Source: Gracilimonas sp964505215
GTDB taxonomy: Bacteria; Bacteroidota; Rhodothermia; Balneolales; Balneolaceae
Length of the DNA stretch: 64,000 bases
Assembly (NCBI GenBank): GCA_964505215.1
Contig: CAZDGU010000002.1
Coordinates: 248,001-312,000, forward strand
Direction of reading: 5' to 3'
Every line of letters begins with the position of its first letter. Position 1 is the first letter of the stretch. The position numbers and the translations under genes were made by a program. The notes under the pieces are model-generated. The model ran no database searches. It was not told the origin of the DNA and was given only the letters and a program-made list of their open reading frames with translations. Below are positions 35,035 to 43,632 of this stretch, one piece after another.

Positions 35035-35751
35035 ATGAGTACAAATGAATCCTTTTCGATAGAAGACTTCCAAAACCGAACCGTAAAAGACATGCTGCCC
35101 GACGAGCAGCCCCGAGAAAAACTGATGAAATACGGAGCCGATTCCCTTTCCGATTCCGAACTGCTGGCTATTCTTATCCGCACGGGTACCAAAAAGCTGA
35201 ATGTAATAGAAACCTCCAAAGCTCTGCTCACTAAATTCGACGGGCTTCATAATCTGGTTCGTAAAGACTGGCAGTCGCTAAAGGTCATTCCCGGCATAGC
35301 AAAAGTAAAAGCCATTACGCTGGAAGCCGCCTTTGAACTGGCCCGGCGCATACAAGTCGCCAATTTGGGAGAAGAAATAAAAATAACTTCCCCCGAAGAT
35401 GTAAACGCCTATTTTGCTCCCAAGCTTCGGCACTTAACCAAAGAAACTTTTATAGTCGCCTTTCTGGATAACGCCAAAAAGCTAACCGGATTTTCTAAAA
35501 TCAGTGATGGCGGAAAAACAGCCACTATTGTTGATGCCGCCGAAGTTATGCGCCAGGCCGTAATAAATGAAGCCAGCTCCATTATACTCATCCACAATCA
35601 TCCTTCGGGGCACAACAAAGCCTCCACAGCCGATGTTCAGCTCACCAAACGCATAGCCGAATGCGGAAAATTACTCGGCATTCCCGTTAATGATCACGTA
35701 ATTATTGCCGGCTACAACTTTGTAAGCCTCCGCAATGAGAACCTGTTTTAG
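35035..35751 (+). CDS. radC: RadC-family JAB-domain protein
   Basis: 238 residues from the ATG at 35035; the TTG frame from 34981 adds 18 polar residues and was not used. An N-terminal helix-hairpin-helix-like region (SDSELLAILIRTGT, VIPGIAKVKA) precedes the JAB/MPN metal site IILIHNHPSGHNKAS...D, with HxHPxG and the later Asp. Although called DNA repair protein RadC, its activity is unknown; a role in recombination or protein cleavage has been suggested. It stands alone between two gaps. Confidence 0.92.
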   Translation: MSTNESFSIEDFQNRTVKDMLPDEQPREKLMKYGADSLSDSELLAILIRTGTKKLNVIETSKALLTKFDGLHNLVRKDWQSLKVIPGIAKVKAITLEAAFELARRIQVANLGEEIKITSPEDVNAYFAPKLRHLTKETFIVAFLDNAKKLTGFSKISDGGKTATIVDAAEVMRQAVINEASSIILIHNHPSGHNKASTADVQLTKRIAECGKLLGIPVNDHVIIAGYNFVSLRNENLF

Positions 35752-35804
35752 CATTCGGCAGGTTTTACTCTTTGAATCCCACCATTCAGCACACCACCCT
35801 TTTT

Positions 35805-35880
35805 GCCATTTCGACCGGAGGGAATGAGCCCCCAAAGGGCGAGTGACTGGAGTGGAGAAATCTGCGGATTTTAAATAGGT
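35805..35880. repeat. Dispersed intergenic repeat, copy 2 (partial)
   Basis: The blocks TTTGCCATTTCGACCGGAGG and GGAGTGGAGAAATCTG, then AAATAGGT, match the 37330-37483 copy in the same orientation. The second half of the element (GGACTGTGTCG onward) is missing. The 281-base gap 35752-36032 holds nothing else. Confidence 0.7.
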
Positions 35881-36032
35881 AAACATGTTTTACGCTGAGA
35901 GCCGGATGATGGAATGGGTCAGAGGTACGCGGGCTTAATCTGCATCATCCATCACCCCGTTTCTCGTCAATACTGCAACAAACCCTAATTTAGGAAACGG
36001 AATGATGGGTTTTAATAATGCTCCCGTGCTTT

Positions 36033-36644
36033 TTAAACAGCTTTTATTAACTTAATCTGTCCATCTTCCAGCAAATAATATACATCCCCAATATCTACGA
36101 TATACCGCATGTAATGGTCAGAAATAAGAATTCCCTTTCCCTGTTTTTTAACAGATCGGATATGCTCAATTACCTTTTCAATTAGAACAGGAGACAAGCC
36201 GGTAAATGGCTCATCCATCAACAGGTAATCTTTATTTAAAGAAATTACGAATAAAATTTCCACATATCTCCGCTCGCCGGCTGAAACGTCCTTAATCTTT
36301 TTATTAATTATACGTTCGATAATTTCATCATTATAAAATTTACCCTTATTAATCAGATCTTTTACTTTTATTGATTTGGGGAGCAATGATTTTTGGGGCA
36401 AATAAGCTATGTAAGTAAACCGACCTTTTTTAGATAATCTATGAAACCTATTCCCACTTACCTCAGTCAATCCGCTGTCGGTGTGAAGTTGTCCGGCTGC
36501 AATTTTGAAGAGAGTACTTTTCCCTGAACCGTTTCTACCAACCAAACAGGATATCTTAGCTCTCTCAACTTCAAGATAAGCGCCCCTTAAAACCTTCAAG
36601 CCCGAATAATCATAAAATATGCTGTCAAGAATTAGCTTAGACAT
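36033..36644 (-). CDS. ABC transporter ATP-binding protein
   Basis: From the ATG at 36644 (MSKLILDS) the protein is 203 residues, a compact ABC ATPase. Walker A is GRNGSGKST, the signature is VSAGERRYVE, Walker B is YLLMDEPFTGL and the switch His is ISDHYMRYI. It resembles LptB-like and unassigned bacterial ATPases. The only transporter-like neighbour is the 95-residue membrane protein just upstream, so they may form a small complex. The region is richer in A+T than the housekeeping genes around it. Confidence 0.9.
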   Translation of the reverse strand: MSKLILDSIFYDYSGLKVLRGAYLEVERAKISCLVGRNGSGKSTLFKIAAGQLHTDSGLTEVSGNRFHRLSKKGRFTYIAYLPQKSLLPKSIKVKDLINKGKFYNDEIIERIINKKIKDVSAGERRYVEILFVISLNKDYLLMDEPFTGLSPVLIEKVIEHIRSVKKQGKGILISDHYMRYIVDIGDVYYLLEDGQIKLIKAV

Positions 36645-36656
36645 ATAATACAATGC

Positions 36657-36944
36657 TTATAATACAATGCTTAAGGAGAGAATAATTTTTACAATAATTA
36701 GAAAAATAAATAAGGGAAGGAATGAAATTGTCAGATTATCAAAAAAAGGAAGCTGATTGCTTTTTTTAATCTCAAAATAACAAACAGCAGGAGTGATAAA
36801 CCCACTATAAATAAATGCTCTTTGTAAGGTTGGGGCTACATCTTCCGTTTTTAATAGCAGGGGCAACACTATCAACATAAGTAAAACCCCGGCATCAATA
36901 GTAAGGTACTTTTTTAATAAAACACTATAACCTAATTTCTTCAT
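36657..36944 (-). CDS. Small hydrophobic membrane protein next to ABC ATPase
   Basis: A 95-residue protein with three hydrophobic segments (VLLMLIVLPLLL, AFIYSGFITPAVCYF, FLPLFIFLIIVKIILSL). I do not recognise the family. It ends 12 bases before the ATPase start on the same strand, so they are cotranscribed, and it may be a partner subunit. No binding or catalytic motif is visible. Confidence 0.6.
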   Translation of the reverse strand: MKKLGYSVLLKKYLTIDAGVLLMLIVLPLLLKTEDVAPTLQRAFIYSGFITPAVCYFEIKKSNQLPFFDNLTISFLPLFIFLIIVKIILSLSIVL

Positions 36945-37012
36945 AACAGATTATAGTGAAATATAAGAATAAGGACATATTTGAAACAGATGCGTTGAGG
37001 ATCAGCCGGTAA

Positions 37013-37279
37013 AGTATTTTAGCAGCTGTTATTTCCACTCCGGTCATTTTATGGGACCTTTATAAACTCAACCGATATGGGTGGCTGCTATCATTCTTAA
37101 TTTTTATCATCCTTCCCACTATCATCTTTTATACAATGTTTGATATGATTGGATGGATGAATGTCCTAATTCTTTTTCCCTTATTATTTATGGGGTTGTA
37201 CTATTACATTCTTCGGCTAACAATCCCTAACTGGCGGGACCCGATCTTTACTACCACTCCCGGCTCTGACTACAATTAA
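37013..37279 (+). pseudogene. Start-less membrane-protein remnant
   Basis: An 88-codon open frame ending in TAA at 37277-37279 whose translation is strongly protein-like: a hydrophobic segment ILAAVISTPVILWDL, a second SFLIFIILPTIIFYT, a third VLILFPLLFMGLYYYIL, then RLTIPNWRDP. No ATG or GTG occurs in the first part (an ATT is at 37016; the first ATG is at 37136). It looks like the 3' end of a small membrane-protein gene whose start was lost, or a gene using a rare start. Family not recognised. Confidence 0.5.
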
Positions 37280-37329
37280 GATTAGACACATCTGCTCTTT
37301 AAATCTCCATCATTCATTTTATCATCCTC

Positions 37330-37483
37330 TTTGTCCTTTCGACCGGAGATAGCAAATCCCCACAGGATGAGCGAACGCAGTGGAGAAATCTGTGGGAAAT
37401 AAATAGGACTGTGTCGCATTAGCAAACCTGGATAGATCTCTCGGCTTCATTCGTTCGTATGCTCTCTAATTGCGTTCGAGATT
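37330..37483. repeat. Dispersed intergenic repeat, copy 3 (full)
   Basis: About 154 bases that match the reverse complement of 10471-10620, and its first half matches 35805-35880 in the same orientation. Shared blocks are TTTGTCCTTTCGACCG, GAACGCAGTGGAGAAATCTG, GGACTGTGTCGCATTAGCA, GGATAGATCTCTCGG and CATTCGTTCG. It sits between the ABC patch and ffh; the 36945-37697 gap holds only this and the start-less remnant. Confidence 0.8.
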
Positions 37484-37697
37484 ATAAAACGGGCAGGAGA
37501 GTTGAGACAGCGTATTATAATTGTATCACACAAAATTACTACCACAATCTTTGTCATTTCAGCAGGCGGGAGCGAGGGGCAAAACCTCAACAATTTCACC
37601 CCAAAATAATTATCCACATTGCTGTTGATAACGCGAAAAAGATGCCGTATTTTTACAGGCTCTGTAATTGGCGGAGAAAAATCATTTTATAGTATTT

Positions 37698-39038
37698 ATG
37701 TTTGAAGATTTATCCTCAAAATTAGACAAAGCCTTTCAGTCTCTGAAAGGGGAAGCTCGCATCACCGATGTGAACGTAGCGGAAACTGTCCGTGAAATTC
37801 GCCGTGCACTGCTCGATGCTGACGTTAATTATGAGGTAGCCCGCCAGTTTACAGCCGAGGTGAAAGACGAAGTTCTTGGCTCTGATGTACTCACCAGCGT
37901 TAATCCCGGCCAGCAGTTCACAAAAATTGTGCACGATAAACTGGTTGAAACGTTTGGTGGCGAAAAAGCCGATATTGCTAAATCTGACACCCCGCCTACT
38001 GTAATTCTTATAGCCGGACTTCAGGGTTCGGGTAAAACTACCTTTACCGGTAAATTAGCCCGACACTTAAAGCAGGAGCATAAAAGGAATCCTCTTCTTG
38101 CTGCCGCCGATGTTTATCGCCCTGCCGCTGTTGACCAACTTAAGACCCTCGCCTCTCAAATTGATGTTCCGGTGTATTCCATCGAACAGAAAGATGCCGT
38201 ACGCGTTGCTAAGGAAGCCGTTTCGATGGCTAAAAGCCTTGCGCTGGATACGGTTATTATTGATACCGCGGGCCGTTTACATGTAGATGAGAATATGATG
38301 AATGAGGTTGCGGAAATTAAGGAAGCCGTAAACCCTCACGAGATTCTGTTTGTGGTTGATTCTATGACCGGACAGGATGCTGTAAATACAGCCAAAGAAT
38401 TTAACGAACGCATTGATTTTGACGGTGTGGTGTTAACCAAACTGGATGGCGATACCCGCGGTGGTGCTGCCCTTTCCATTAAAACCGTTGTCAATAAGCC
38501 CATCAAATTTGTGAGTACCGGCGAAAAGCTGGAAGCTCTGTCTCCATTTTATCCCGACCGAATGGCCCAGCGTATTTTGGGCATGGGAGATGTGGTTTCG
38601 TTTGTTGAAAAAGCTCAAAAAGAATTTGACCAGAATGAAGCGGAAAAGCTTCAAAAGAAAATTAAGTCGGATAAATTCGACCTGAATGACTTTCTGGAGC
38701 AAATTCAAAAGATTAAGAAAATGGGAGACTTTTCTGATCTTGTTTCTATGATTCCCGGCGCCAGCAAAGCATTGGATGAGACTGAAATCGACGATGATGC
38801 ATTCAAACCGATTGAAGCTATAATCTTATCAATGACGCCGGAGGAGCGTCAGAACCCGGAATTGCTAAACGGTCGCAGACGCAAACGTATAGCTGCTGGT
38901 TCTGGCACTACTGTTCGTGAGATAAATCAACTCATGAAGCAGTTCGATCAAATGAAAAAAATGATGAAGACCATGTCGAAAATGGGTAAAGCCGGACGTG
39001 CTCTTCAAGGACTGAAAAATCTGCCTATCGGCCGATAA
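37698..39038 (+). CDS. ffh: Signal recognition particle protein (SRP54)
   Basis: 446 residues from the ATG at 37698; the longer frame adds ten residues that do not match. It targets nascent membrane and secreted proteins with the 4.5S RNA. The N domain is MFEDLSSKLDKAFQSLKGEARI. The GTPase has GLQGSGKTTFTGKLA, DTAGRLHVDE, TKLDGDTRGGAAL. The Met-rich M domain ends with FDQMKKMMKTMSKMGKAGRA. It heads ffh-rpsP-rimM-trmD-rplS. No 4.5S RNA gene was found nearby. Confidence 0.97.
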   Translation: MFEDLSSKLDKAFQSLKGEARITDVNVAETVREIRRALLDADVNYEVARQFTAEVKDEVLGSDVLTSVNPGQQFTKIVHDKLVETFGGEKADIAKSDTPPTVILIAGLQGSGKTTFTGKLARHLKQEHKRNPLLAAADVYRPAAVDQLKTLASQIDVPVYSIEQKDAVRVAKEAVSMAKSLALDTVIIDTAGRLHVDENMMNEVAEIKEAVNPHEILFVVDSMTGQDAVNTAKEFNERIDFDGVVLTKLDGDTRGGAALSIKTVVNKPIKFVSTGEKLEALSPFYPDRMAQRILGMGDVVSFVEKAQKEFDQNEAEKLQKKIKSDKFDLNDFLEQIQKIKKMGDFSDLVSMIPGASKALDETEIDDDAFKPIEAIILSMTPEERQNPELLNGRRRKRIAAGSGTTVREINQLMKQFDQMKKMMKTMSKMGKAGRALQGLKNLPIGR

Positions 39039-39074
39039 GAACGCATAATTAAAACACACAATTGGAGAACATCA

Positions 39075-39974
39075 TTGTTAAGAATAAGATTACAACGCAA
39101 AGGACGTAAAAAACGCCCTATTTGGCATATTGTAGTAGCTGAAAGACACGAAGCTCGCGATGGCCGAATTGTAGAACGCTTAGGGCGTTACGACAACGTA
39201 ACTGAAAAGAAAGAAGTAGTTCTGAATGAAGAACGCATCTTTTACTGGTTAGATACCGGCGCACAGCCTACTGATACCGTTCGTAAAATTCTTCGCGAAG
39301 AAGGACTTTTATACAAACGACACCTCATGAACTGGGGCAAGAGCGAAGAAGAAATTGAAAAAGCACTTGCGGAGTGGAAAGAATACAGAGCTTCAAAATC
39401 TGATAAAGAATCCAGCCGTAAAGAAGATCTTAAAGAAGTGCTTGCTGCCGAAGAACGCGAATACAAAGAGCAGCTGAAGAAAAAAGCCAAACAGGCCGCT
39501 GCCGAAGTTGAAGCTGAAAAAGCTGCTGCTGAATTAGAAGCTAAAAAAGATGACGATGCTCCTAAGTCGGATGCAGATAAAATTGAAGAAGCTTTAGAAA
39601 AAGCAGAAGCTGAAAAAACTTCTGAAGAACCTAAAGAAGAAGCTCCGGCCGACGACGAAGCTAAAGCAGAAGAAACAGAAGCCCCCAAGGAAGAAGCCGA
39701 AGCTGCAGATGACAGCAAAGACGAACCTGAAGCCGAAGAACCTGCGGAAGAGGCAGAAGAAGAAGCTCCTGCTGAAGAAGCTAAAGAAGAAGAAAAGGTA
39801 GACGATCAGGCCGAGGAAAAAGCATCCGGTAACGTTTCTACAGATATGACCGCTAAAGAAGCCATTGATCATATCAATGATACCGACCTTGCTGACCTTG
39901 AAGGATTTGTAACAGACGCCGAAGACCGTGTTACGGTTCAGCGCGCCTGGGAAAGTAAACAAGAAGAAGGATAA
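39075..39974 (+). CDS. rpsP: Ribosomal protein S16 with long acidic C-terminal extension
   Basis: The first 85 residues are S16 (IRLQRKGRKKRPIWHIVVAE, then DGRIVERLGRYD and RILREEGLLY-like block). The start is TTG at 39075. The protein then runs to 299 residues: residues about 110-150 are charged helix, 150-250 are almost only Glu, Ala, Lys, Asp and Pro, and 253-299 (STDMTAKEAIDHINDTDL, RVTVQRAWESKQ) look like a small folded domain. Normal S16 is 80-150 residues. The tail is probably disordered and surface-exposed, with a possible docking domain at the end. Extended S16 proteins occur in Bacteroidota, but this tail is long. Confidence 0.93.
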   Translation: MLRIRLQRKGRKKRPIWHIVVAERHEARDGRIVERLGRYDNVTEKKEVVLNEERIFYWLDTGAQPTDTVRKILREEGLLYKRHLMNWGKSEEEIEKALAEWKEYRASKSDKESSRKEDLKEVLAAEEREYKEQLKKKAKQAAAEVEAEKAAAELEAKKDDDAPKSDADKIEEALEKAEAEKTSEEPKEEAPADDEAKAEETEAPKEEAEAADDSKDEPEAEEPAEEAEEEAPAEEAKEEEKVDDQAEEKASGNVSTDMTAKEAIDHINDTDLADLEGFVTDAEDRVTVQRAWESKQEEG

Positions 39975-39989
39975 ACATATCCGGCGCCA

Positions 39990-40526
39990 ATGAGTCAGGA
40001 CGCCAATACTCCCGGTTTTATTAAAGTGGGGCATGTGGAACGCTCCCACGGGCTTGAAGGGGAACTCAAAGTTTTTTTTGACGTTGACGACCCCGCTAAG
40101 GCTGAAGATATACAGCTGGTGTATTTGCAGAATAACCGTGGCGATTTTTATCCCGCTCGCATTGTAAACATGCGAACAGAGGGTAAACGAAACAAATTTT
40201 CGTTCTTTGTACATTTTGACCATATCGCTGATCGCAATGAGGCCGAAACGCTTAAGGGGCAGAGTATTTTTCTGGAAACAGAAGATGCCGAACCTTTTGT
40301 CAGCTCAAACCCCGAGGCAGAACATCCGCTGATTGACCATGAAGTTTATGACGCGGATATACCCATAGGTTTGGTGGTTGATGTGATGGACAATCCGGCT
40401 CACCCCATATTAGTAGTAGCTACTACAAGCGGAAGCCGGCTCATTCCATACATCGATCAGTTTGTGAAAGACCGCCGTGACGGCAACATTTATTGCCAAA
40501 ACTTAGACCTGCTGGAGGGTATATGA
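39990..40526 (+). CDS. rimM: Ribosome maturation factor RimM
   Basis: 178 residues. N-terminal beta-barrel with IKVGHVERSHGLEGELKVFF, and a C-terminal PRC-barrel with HEVYDADIPIGLVVDVMDN and LIPYIDQFVKD. It helps assembly of the 30S head and usually binds S19. It starts 16 bases after rpsP and its TGA overlaps the ATG of trmD, as in the classical operon. Confidence 0.95.
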   Translation: MSQDANTPGFIKVGHVERSHGLEGELKVFFDVDDPAKAEDIQLVYLQNNRGDFYPARIVNMRTEGKRNKFSFFVHFDHIADRNEAETLKGQSIFLETEDAEPFVSSNPEAEHPLIDHEVYDADIPIGLVVDVMDNPAHPILVVATTSGSRLIPYIDQFVKDRRDGNIYCQNLDLLEGI

Positions 40527-41218
40527 TGAGAATTGATATCATATCTGCCGTTCCGGCTTTGTTAGACGGGCCGTTAAATCACAGCATTGTAAAGCGCGCA
40601 ACAGACAAAAAGCGGGTAGAAATTTACGTGCACGATCTTCGTGATTATACCGAAGATAAGCACCTTAAAATTGATGACTACCCCTACGGAGGTGAGCCCG
40701 GAATGGTGCTAACTCCGCAGCCTATTTTTAGCTGTATTGAAAAGCTTCAGTCCGAGCGTGAGTATGATGAACTCATTTTTACCGCACCCGATGGCGATGT
40801 TTTTGAGCAAGAAGATGCGAATGCGTTATCTCTCCAAAAAAACATCCTTATTTTATGCGGGCATTATAAAGGCGTAGATCAGCGAGTACGAGATGAACTC
40901 ATCACCAAAGAATATTCTATTGGTGATTATGTGCTTTCGGGAGGCGAACTTCCTGCAATGGTAATAACCGATGCGGTTGTAAGGCTGCTCCCCGGTGTGT
41001 TGGGAGACGCAGGAAGCGCACTAAACGATTCATTTCAAGATGGCCTGCTGGAAGGTCCCGTTTATACCCGTCCGGCAGAATTTAAAGGGTTGAAAGTTCC
41101 TGACGTGCTCCGCTCCGGAGACCACAAGAAAGTGGCCGAATGGAAACAAGCGCAAGCGGAACAACGAACCCGGGAACGAAGAAAAGATTTGTATAAAAAA
41201 TTTAAGAAAGAACATTAA
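40523..41218 (+). CDS. trmD: tRNA (guanine37-N1)-methyltransferase
   Basis: 231 residues from the ATG at 40523, which overlaps the rimM stop as ATGATG; the longer frame was rejected. The trefoil-knot SAM site is seen in LILCGHYKGVDQRV and EYSIGDYVLSGGELPAM, and the substrate region is YGGEPGMVLTPQP. It methylates G37 of tRNAs to prevent frameshifting. The C-terminal tail is basic (RERRKDLYKKFKKEH). Confidence 0.95.
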   Translation: MMRIDIISAVPALLDGPLNHSIVKRATDKKRVEIYVHDLRDYTEDKHLKIDDYPYGGEPGMVLTPQPIFSCIEKLQSEREYDELIFTAPDGDVFEQEDANALSLQKNILILCGHYKGVDQRVRDELITKEYSIGDYVLSGGELPAMVITDAVVRLLPGVLGDAGSALNDSFQDGLLEGPVYTRPAEFKGLKVPDVLRSGDHKKVAEWKQAQAEQRTRERRKDLYKKFKKEH

Positions 41219-41257
41219 TAACAATCCCTGCACCTGGAGGGATTAAATTTAGAAACC

Positions 41258-41608
41258 ATGGATAAGCTAAAACTTGTAGAGCAAAGCCTAATTAACGAGG
41301 ACATTCCTCAGTTCACAGCCGGAGATACGGTTAACGTACACTACCGCGTGCGTGAAGGCGAGAAAGAACGAATTCAGCAGTACGAAGGTATGGTACTTTC
41401 TGAGCGTGGCAGCGGACCGAACAAAACATTTACTGTACGTAAAATAAGCAGTAACGTGGGCGTAGAGCGTGTTTTTCCACTAAACTCACCATTCATTGCT
41501 CAAATTGACGTGAAGAAGCGAGGAAAAGTAAGACGTTCCAAACTATTTTACCTGCGCGATCGTCAGGGTAAATCTGCGCGTATTAAAGAAAGAGAAACGA
41601 AGAAGTAA
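41258..41608 (+). CDS. rplS: Ribosomal protein L19
   Basis: 116 residues with the L19 pattern FTAGDTVNVHYRVREGEKER, VLSERGSGPNKTFTVRKIS, GVERVFPLNSPFI and KLFYLRDRQGKSARIKE. It lies at the 30S-50S interface. It is the last gene of the ffh operon, followed by a terminator. Confidence 0.97.
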   Translation: MDKLKLVEQSLINEDIPQFTAGDTVNVHYRVREGEKERIQQYEGMVLSERGSGPNKTFTVRKISSNVGVERVFPLNSPFIAQIDVKKRGKVRRSKLFYLRDRQGKSARIKERETKK

Positions 41609-41638
41609 GCAACGGTTTCTTCTACACGTTTTTAAAAA

Positions 41639-41672
41639 GCAATCTTCTGTTAAGGCAGAGGATTGCCTTTTC
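41639..41672 (+). terminator. Terminator of the ffh-rplS operon
   Basis: An 11-bp stem GCAATCTTCTG (41639-41649) and CAGAGGATTGC (41656-41666) with one G-U pair, loop TTAAGG, then a CTTTTC T-rich tail. Confidence 0.8.
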
Positions 41673-41712
41673 ATTATAATATTACTTCAGGCAATTAAAC
41701 ACATTCTTGGTA

Positions 41713-42267
41713 ATGAATATCATTCTGTTTGGCCCTCCGGGAGCCGGTAAAGGTACACAAGCAAAACTCCTGCAAAAAGAATTCAGCATCCCGCAGCTTT
41801 CAACAGGAGATATTTTCAGAACGGCCATCAAAAATGAGACGCCGCTTGGGGTGAAGGTCAAGTCTATATTAGATGCCGGTGCCTTAGTGCCCGACCAAAC
41901 GGTAGTAGATTTGGTAACCGACGAGCTTTCAAAGGAAAAATACCAAGACGGTTATATTTTAGACGGATTTCCAAGAACCGTTGTGCAGGCCGAAGCTCTT
42001 GATGCTTTTCTTAGTGAAAATAATGATGAACTGGACGCTTTTGTGCATCTTTCGGTGCCGGAAGAAGAGCTCATCAAGCGAATTCTTTCCCGTGGCGAAG
42101 GCCGCAGCGACGATACCGAGGAAAAAGTAAAAACCCGGCTCAACGTCTATAAAAAAGAAACAAAGCCCGTAATGGATTATTATCAAAAACAGGACAAAGT
42201 GCAGGAAATTGACGGCCTTGGTTCTGTTGAGGTAATTTTTGAACGTATAAAAAACGCGCTTAGCTAA
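41713..42267 (+). CDS. adk: Adenylate kinase, short-LID type
   Basis: 184 residues from the ATG at 41713. The P-loop is FGPPGAGKGTQAK, the AMP site LSTGDIFRTAI and YILDGFPRTVVQAEAL, and the LID region is reduced to RILSRGEGRSDDTEEKV without the zinc-Cys domain. It interconverts ATP, ADP and AMP. Short forms are normal in Bacteroidota. The gene has its own transcript start downstream of the rplS terminator, and its stop overlaps the convergent ATP-grasp gene. Confidence 0.96.
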   Translation: MNIILFGPPGAGKGTQAKLLQKEFSIPQLSTGDIFRTAIKNETPLGVKVKSILDAGALVPDQTVVDLVTDELSKEKYQDGYILDGFPRTVVQAEALDAFLSENNDELDAFVHLSVPEEELIKRILSRGEGRSDDTEEKVKTRLNVYKKETKPVMDYYQKQDKVQEIDGLGSVEVIFERIKNALS

Positions 42268-43181
42268 TCAGATTTTCCGCTTAGCTTTTGCAGCACCTGC
42301 CGGGCTAATTTCTGAGCGGCTTCCGGCTTTAGACGAAACCATAGCTCCGGCTCAATAAGTTCGATTTCGCTTACGGCTAACCTTCCATCGTTATCCAAAA
42401 TCACATCTATTCGGGAATACACAGGAAGTTCGGGACAAGCTAATACCGCCTTTTTTGCAAACTCTATTTCTTCGGGTGTGGGTTGATAGGGGTGAACCGC
42501 TCCGCCAAAATCATCTTGAACCCTGAAATCGCCGGGCTTGGCTTTTTTTAGTACCGCATGGCTGAACTCTTGCCCAAAAAATACAAATGACCATTCACCC
42601 CGCACCATAATAGAGTGTTGAAAGGGCTGGAGCATGAAATCTTCTTTGGTTAATACTTCAACCAGCTTCTCCGAGATTTCCGCCATGTTGCCGGGTTGAA
42701 TTCTATATGTAAGCCTTCCACCGCCGCCTATCGTGGGTTTAATAATAGTATCTTTCCAACCCGTAATTTCGTGCAGCTGATGAATAGATTTTGAAATCGT
42801 TCTATTCAAATATCGGGTAGGAATCACACGCACGCCTTTTCTTCCTAATCTGTCCAGATAATGCTTGTCTATATTCCATTCTATAAGTTGTCTGCTGTTA
42901 ATTAGCAGCGTTTGTGATGACACTTCAGAAAGCCACCGGGTAAAGTGGGCATAGTGATCGAAATAATCCCACGTAGATCGGAACAGTACACTGCGGGTTT
43001 CTGCCCAATTAAAATCAGCATCAGCCCAACTTTTTCTTGAAACGGATAATCCCTCGTTCTCCAGCGCCCTTTTTACCCACTCATCTTCTTTTAGTACGTT
43101 TTGCACGTATTCATTCTTCTCAGATTCAGGTGGATTTACGTAGCGGTCATCGGTAAGTATTACTACATCAAAATGTGGCAT
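42264..43181 (-). CDS. ATP-grasp family protein (RimK/glutathione-synthetase-like)
   Basis: From the ATG at 43181 (MPHFDVVILTDDRYVNP) it is 305 residues. The ATP-grasp parts are: lid-preceding WNIDKHYLDRLGRKGVRVIP, the central strand WKDTIIKPTIGGGGRL with the ATP-binding Lys-Pro, and late metal-binding IDVILDNDGRLAVSEIELIEP. The family adds an amino acid or amine to a carboxylate using ATP. The acceptor is unknown, and no other biosynthesis genes are adjacent. The sequence upstream to the ATG at 43229 gives a longer but less likely start. Confidence 0.82.
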   Translation of the reverse strand: MPHFDVVILTDDRYVNPPESEKNEYVQNVLKEDEWVKRALENEGLSVSRKSWADADFNWAETRSVLFRSTWDYFDHYAHFTRWLSEVSSQTLLINSRQLIEWNIDKHYLDRLGRKGVRVIPTRYLNRTISKSIHQLHEITGWKDTIIKPTIGGGGRLTYRIQPGNMAEISEKLVEVLTKEDFMLQPFQHSIMVRGEWSFVFFGQEFSHAVLKKAKPGDFRVQDDFGGAVHPYQPTPEEIEFAKKAVLACPELPVYSRIDVILDNDGRLAVSEIELIEPELWFRLKPEAAQKLARQVLQKLSGKSD

Positions 43182-43632
43182 TAGTCTTTTGTTAGATATG
43201 AATAGCGGGAAACCCGGTCGAGTCATCAAAATAAAAGGCGAATATAGGAATCCTGCATATCAAATATCCGGATACACCCCCTTCCTGCTTCCGATACCCG
43301 AAATTGCTTACAATACAAGTACAAGAATAATGATCTAAGCCTTCAATATTAGCAAGGTAAAGGGTTTGTATAACCAGTTTTCTGATTTTTTATTAGTTCT
43401 GCTGAAAATTGATGTTTTTGCCTTAGCCGATAAAAATATACATTTTAGTTGAAACATCTTTTTACCAAACATGTTAGCATCATGCCGGTAAAAGGAATTA
43501 GCTAATAATGCAATCAACACAATCTATTTAATATTAAAGCAGTAATTGAATAATATCAGACCTGTTAAGAAGTTATGAGCAATGGTTAGGCTGTAAACCT
43601 TAATGTTTACAATTTTAAAAAGGGATGGACAC
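43182..43632. other. Divergent intergenic region, no gene
   Basis: About 450 AT-rich bases between the ATP-grasp and sigma factor genes. A 61-codon frame on the minus strand (43335-43520) has no recognisable features, so I left it out. Promoters for both flanking genes should lie here, but I could not name one with confidence. Confidence 0.4.

Noticed and set aside
37459..37692. 77-codon plus-strand frame before ffh
   Set aside because: Starts inside the dispersed repeat and shows no protein-like pattern.
39075..39974. Possibility that S16 ends early and the tail is a frame artefact
   Set aside because: The frame is continuous, without stop, and the acidic codon pattern is coherent to a folded-looking end before the RimM gene.
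39594..40223. 209-codon minus-strand frame rich in Phe
   Set aside because: Antisense shadow of the Glu-rich S16 tail and rimM.
43335..43520. 61-codon minus frame in the gap before the sigma factor
   Set aside because: No family, no signal or membrane pattern that persuades, irregular composition.
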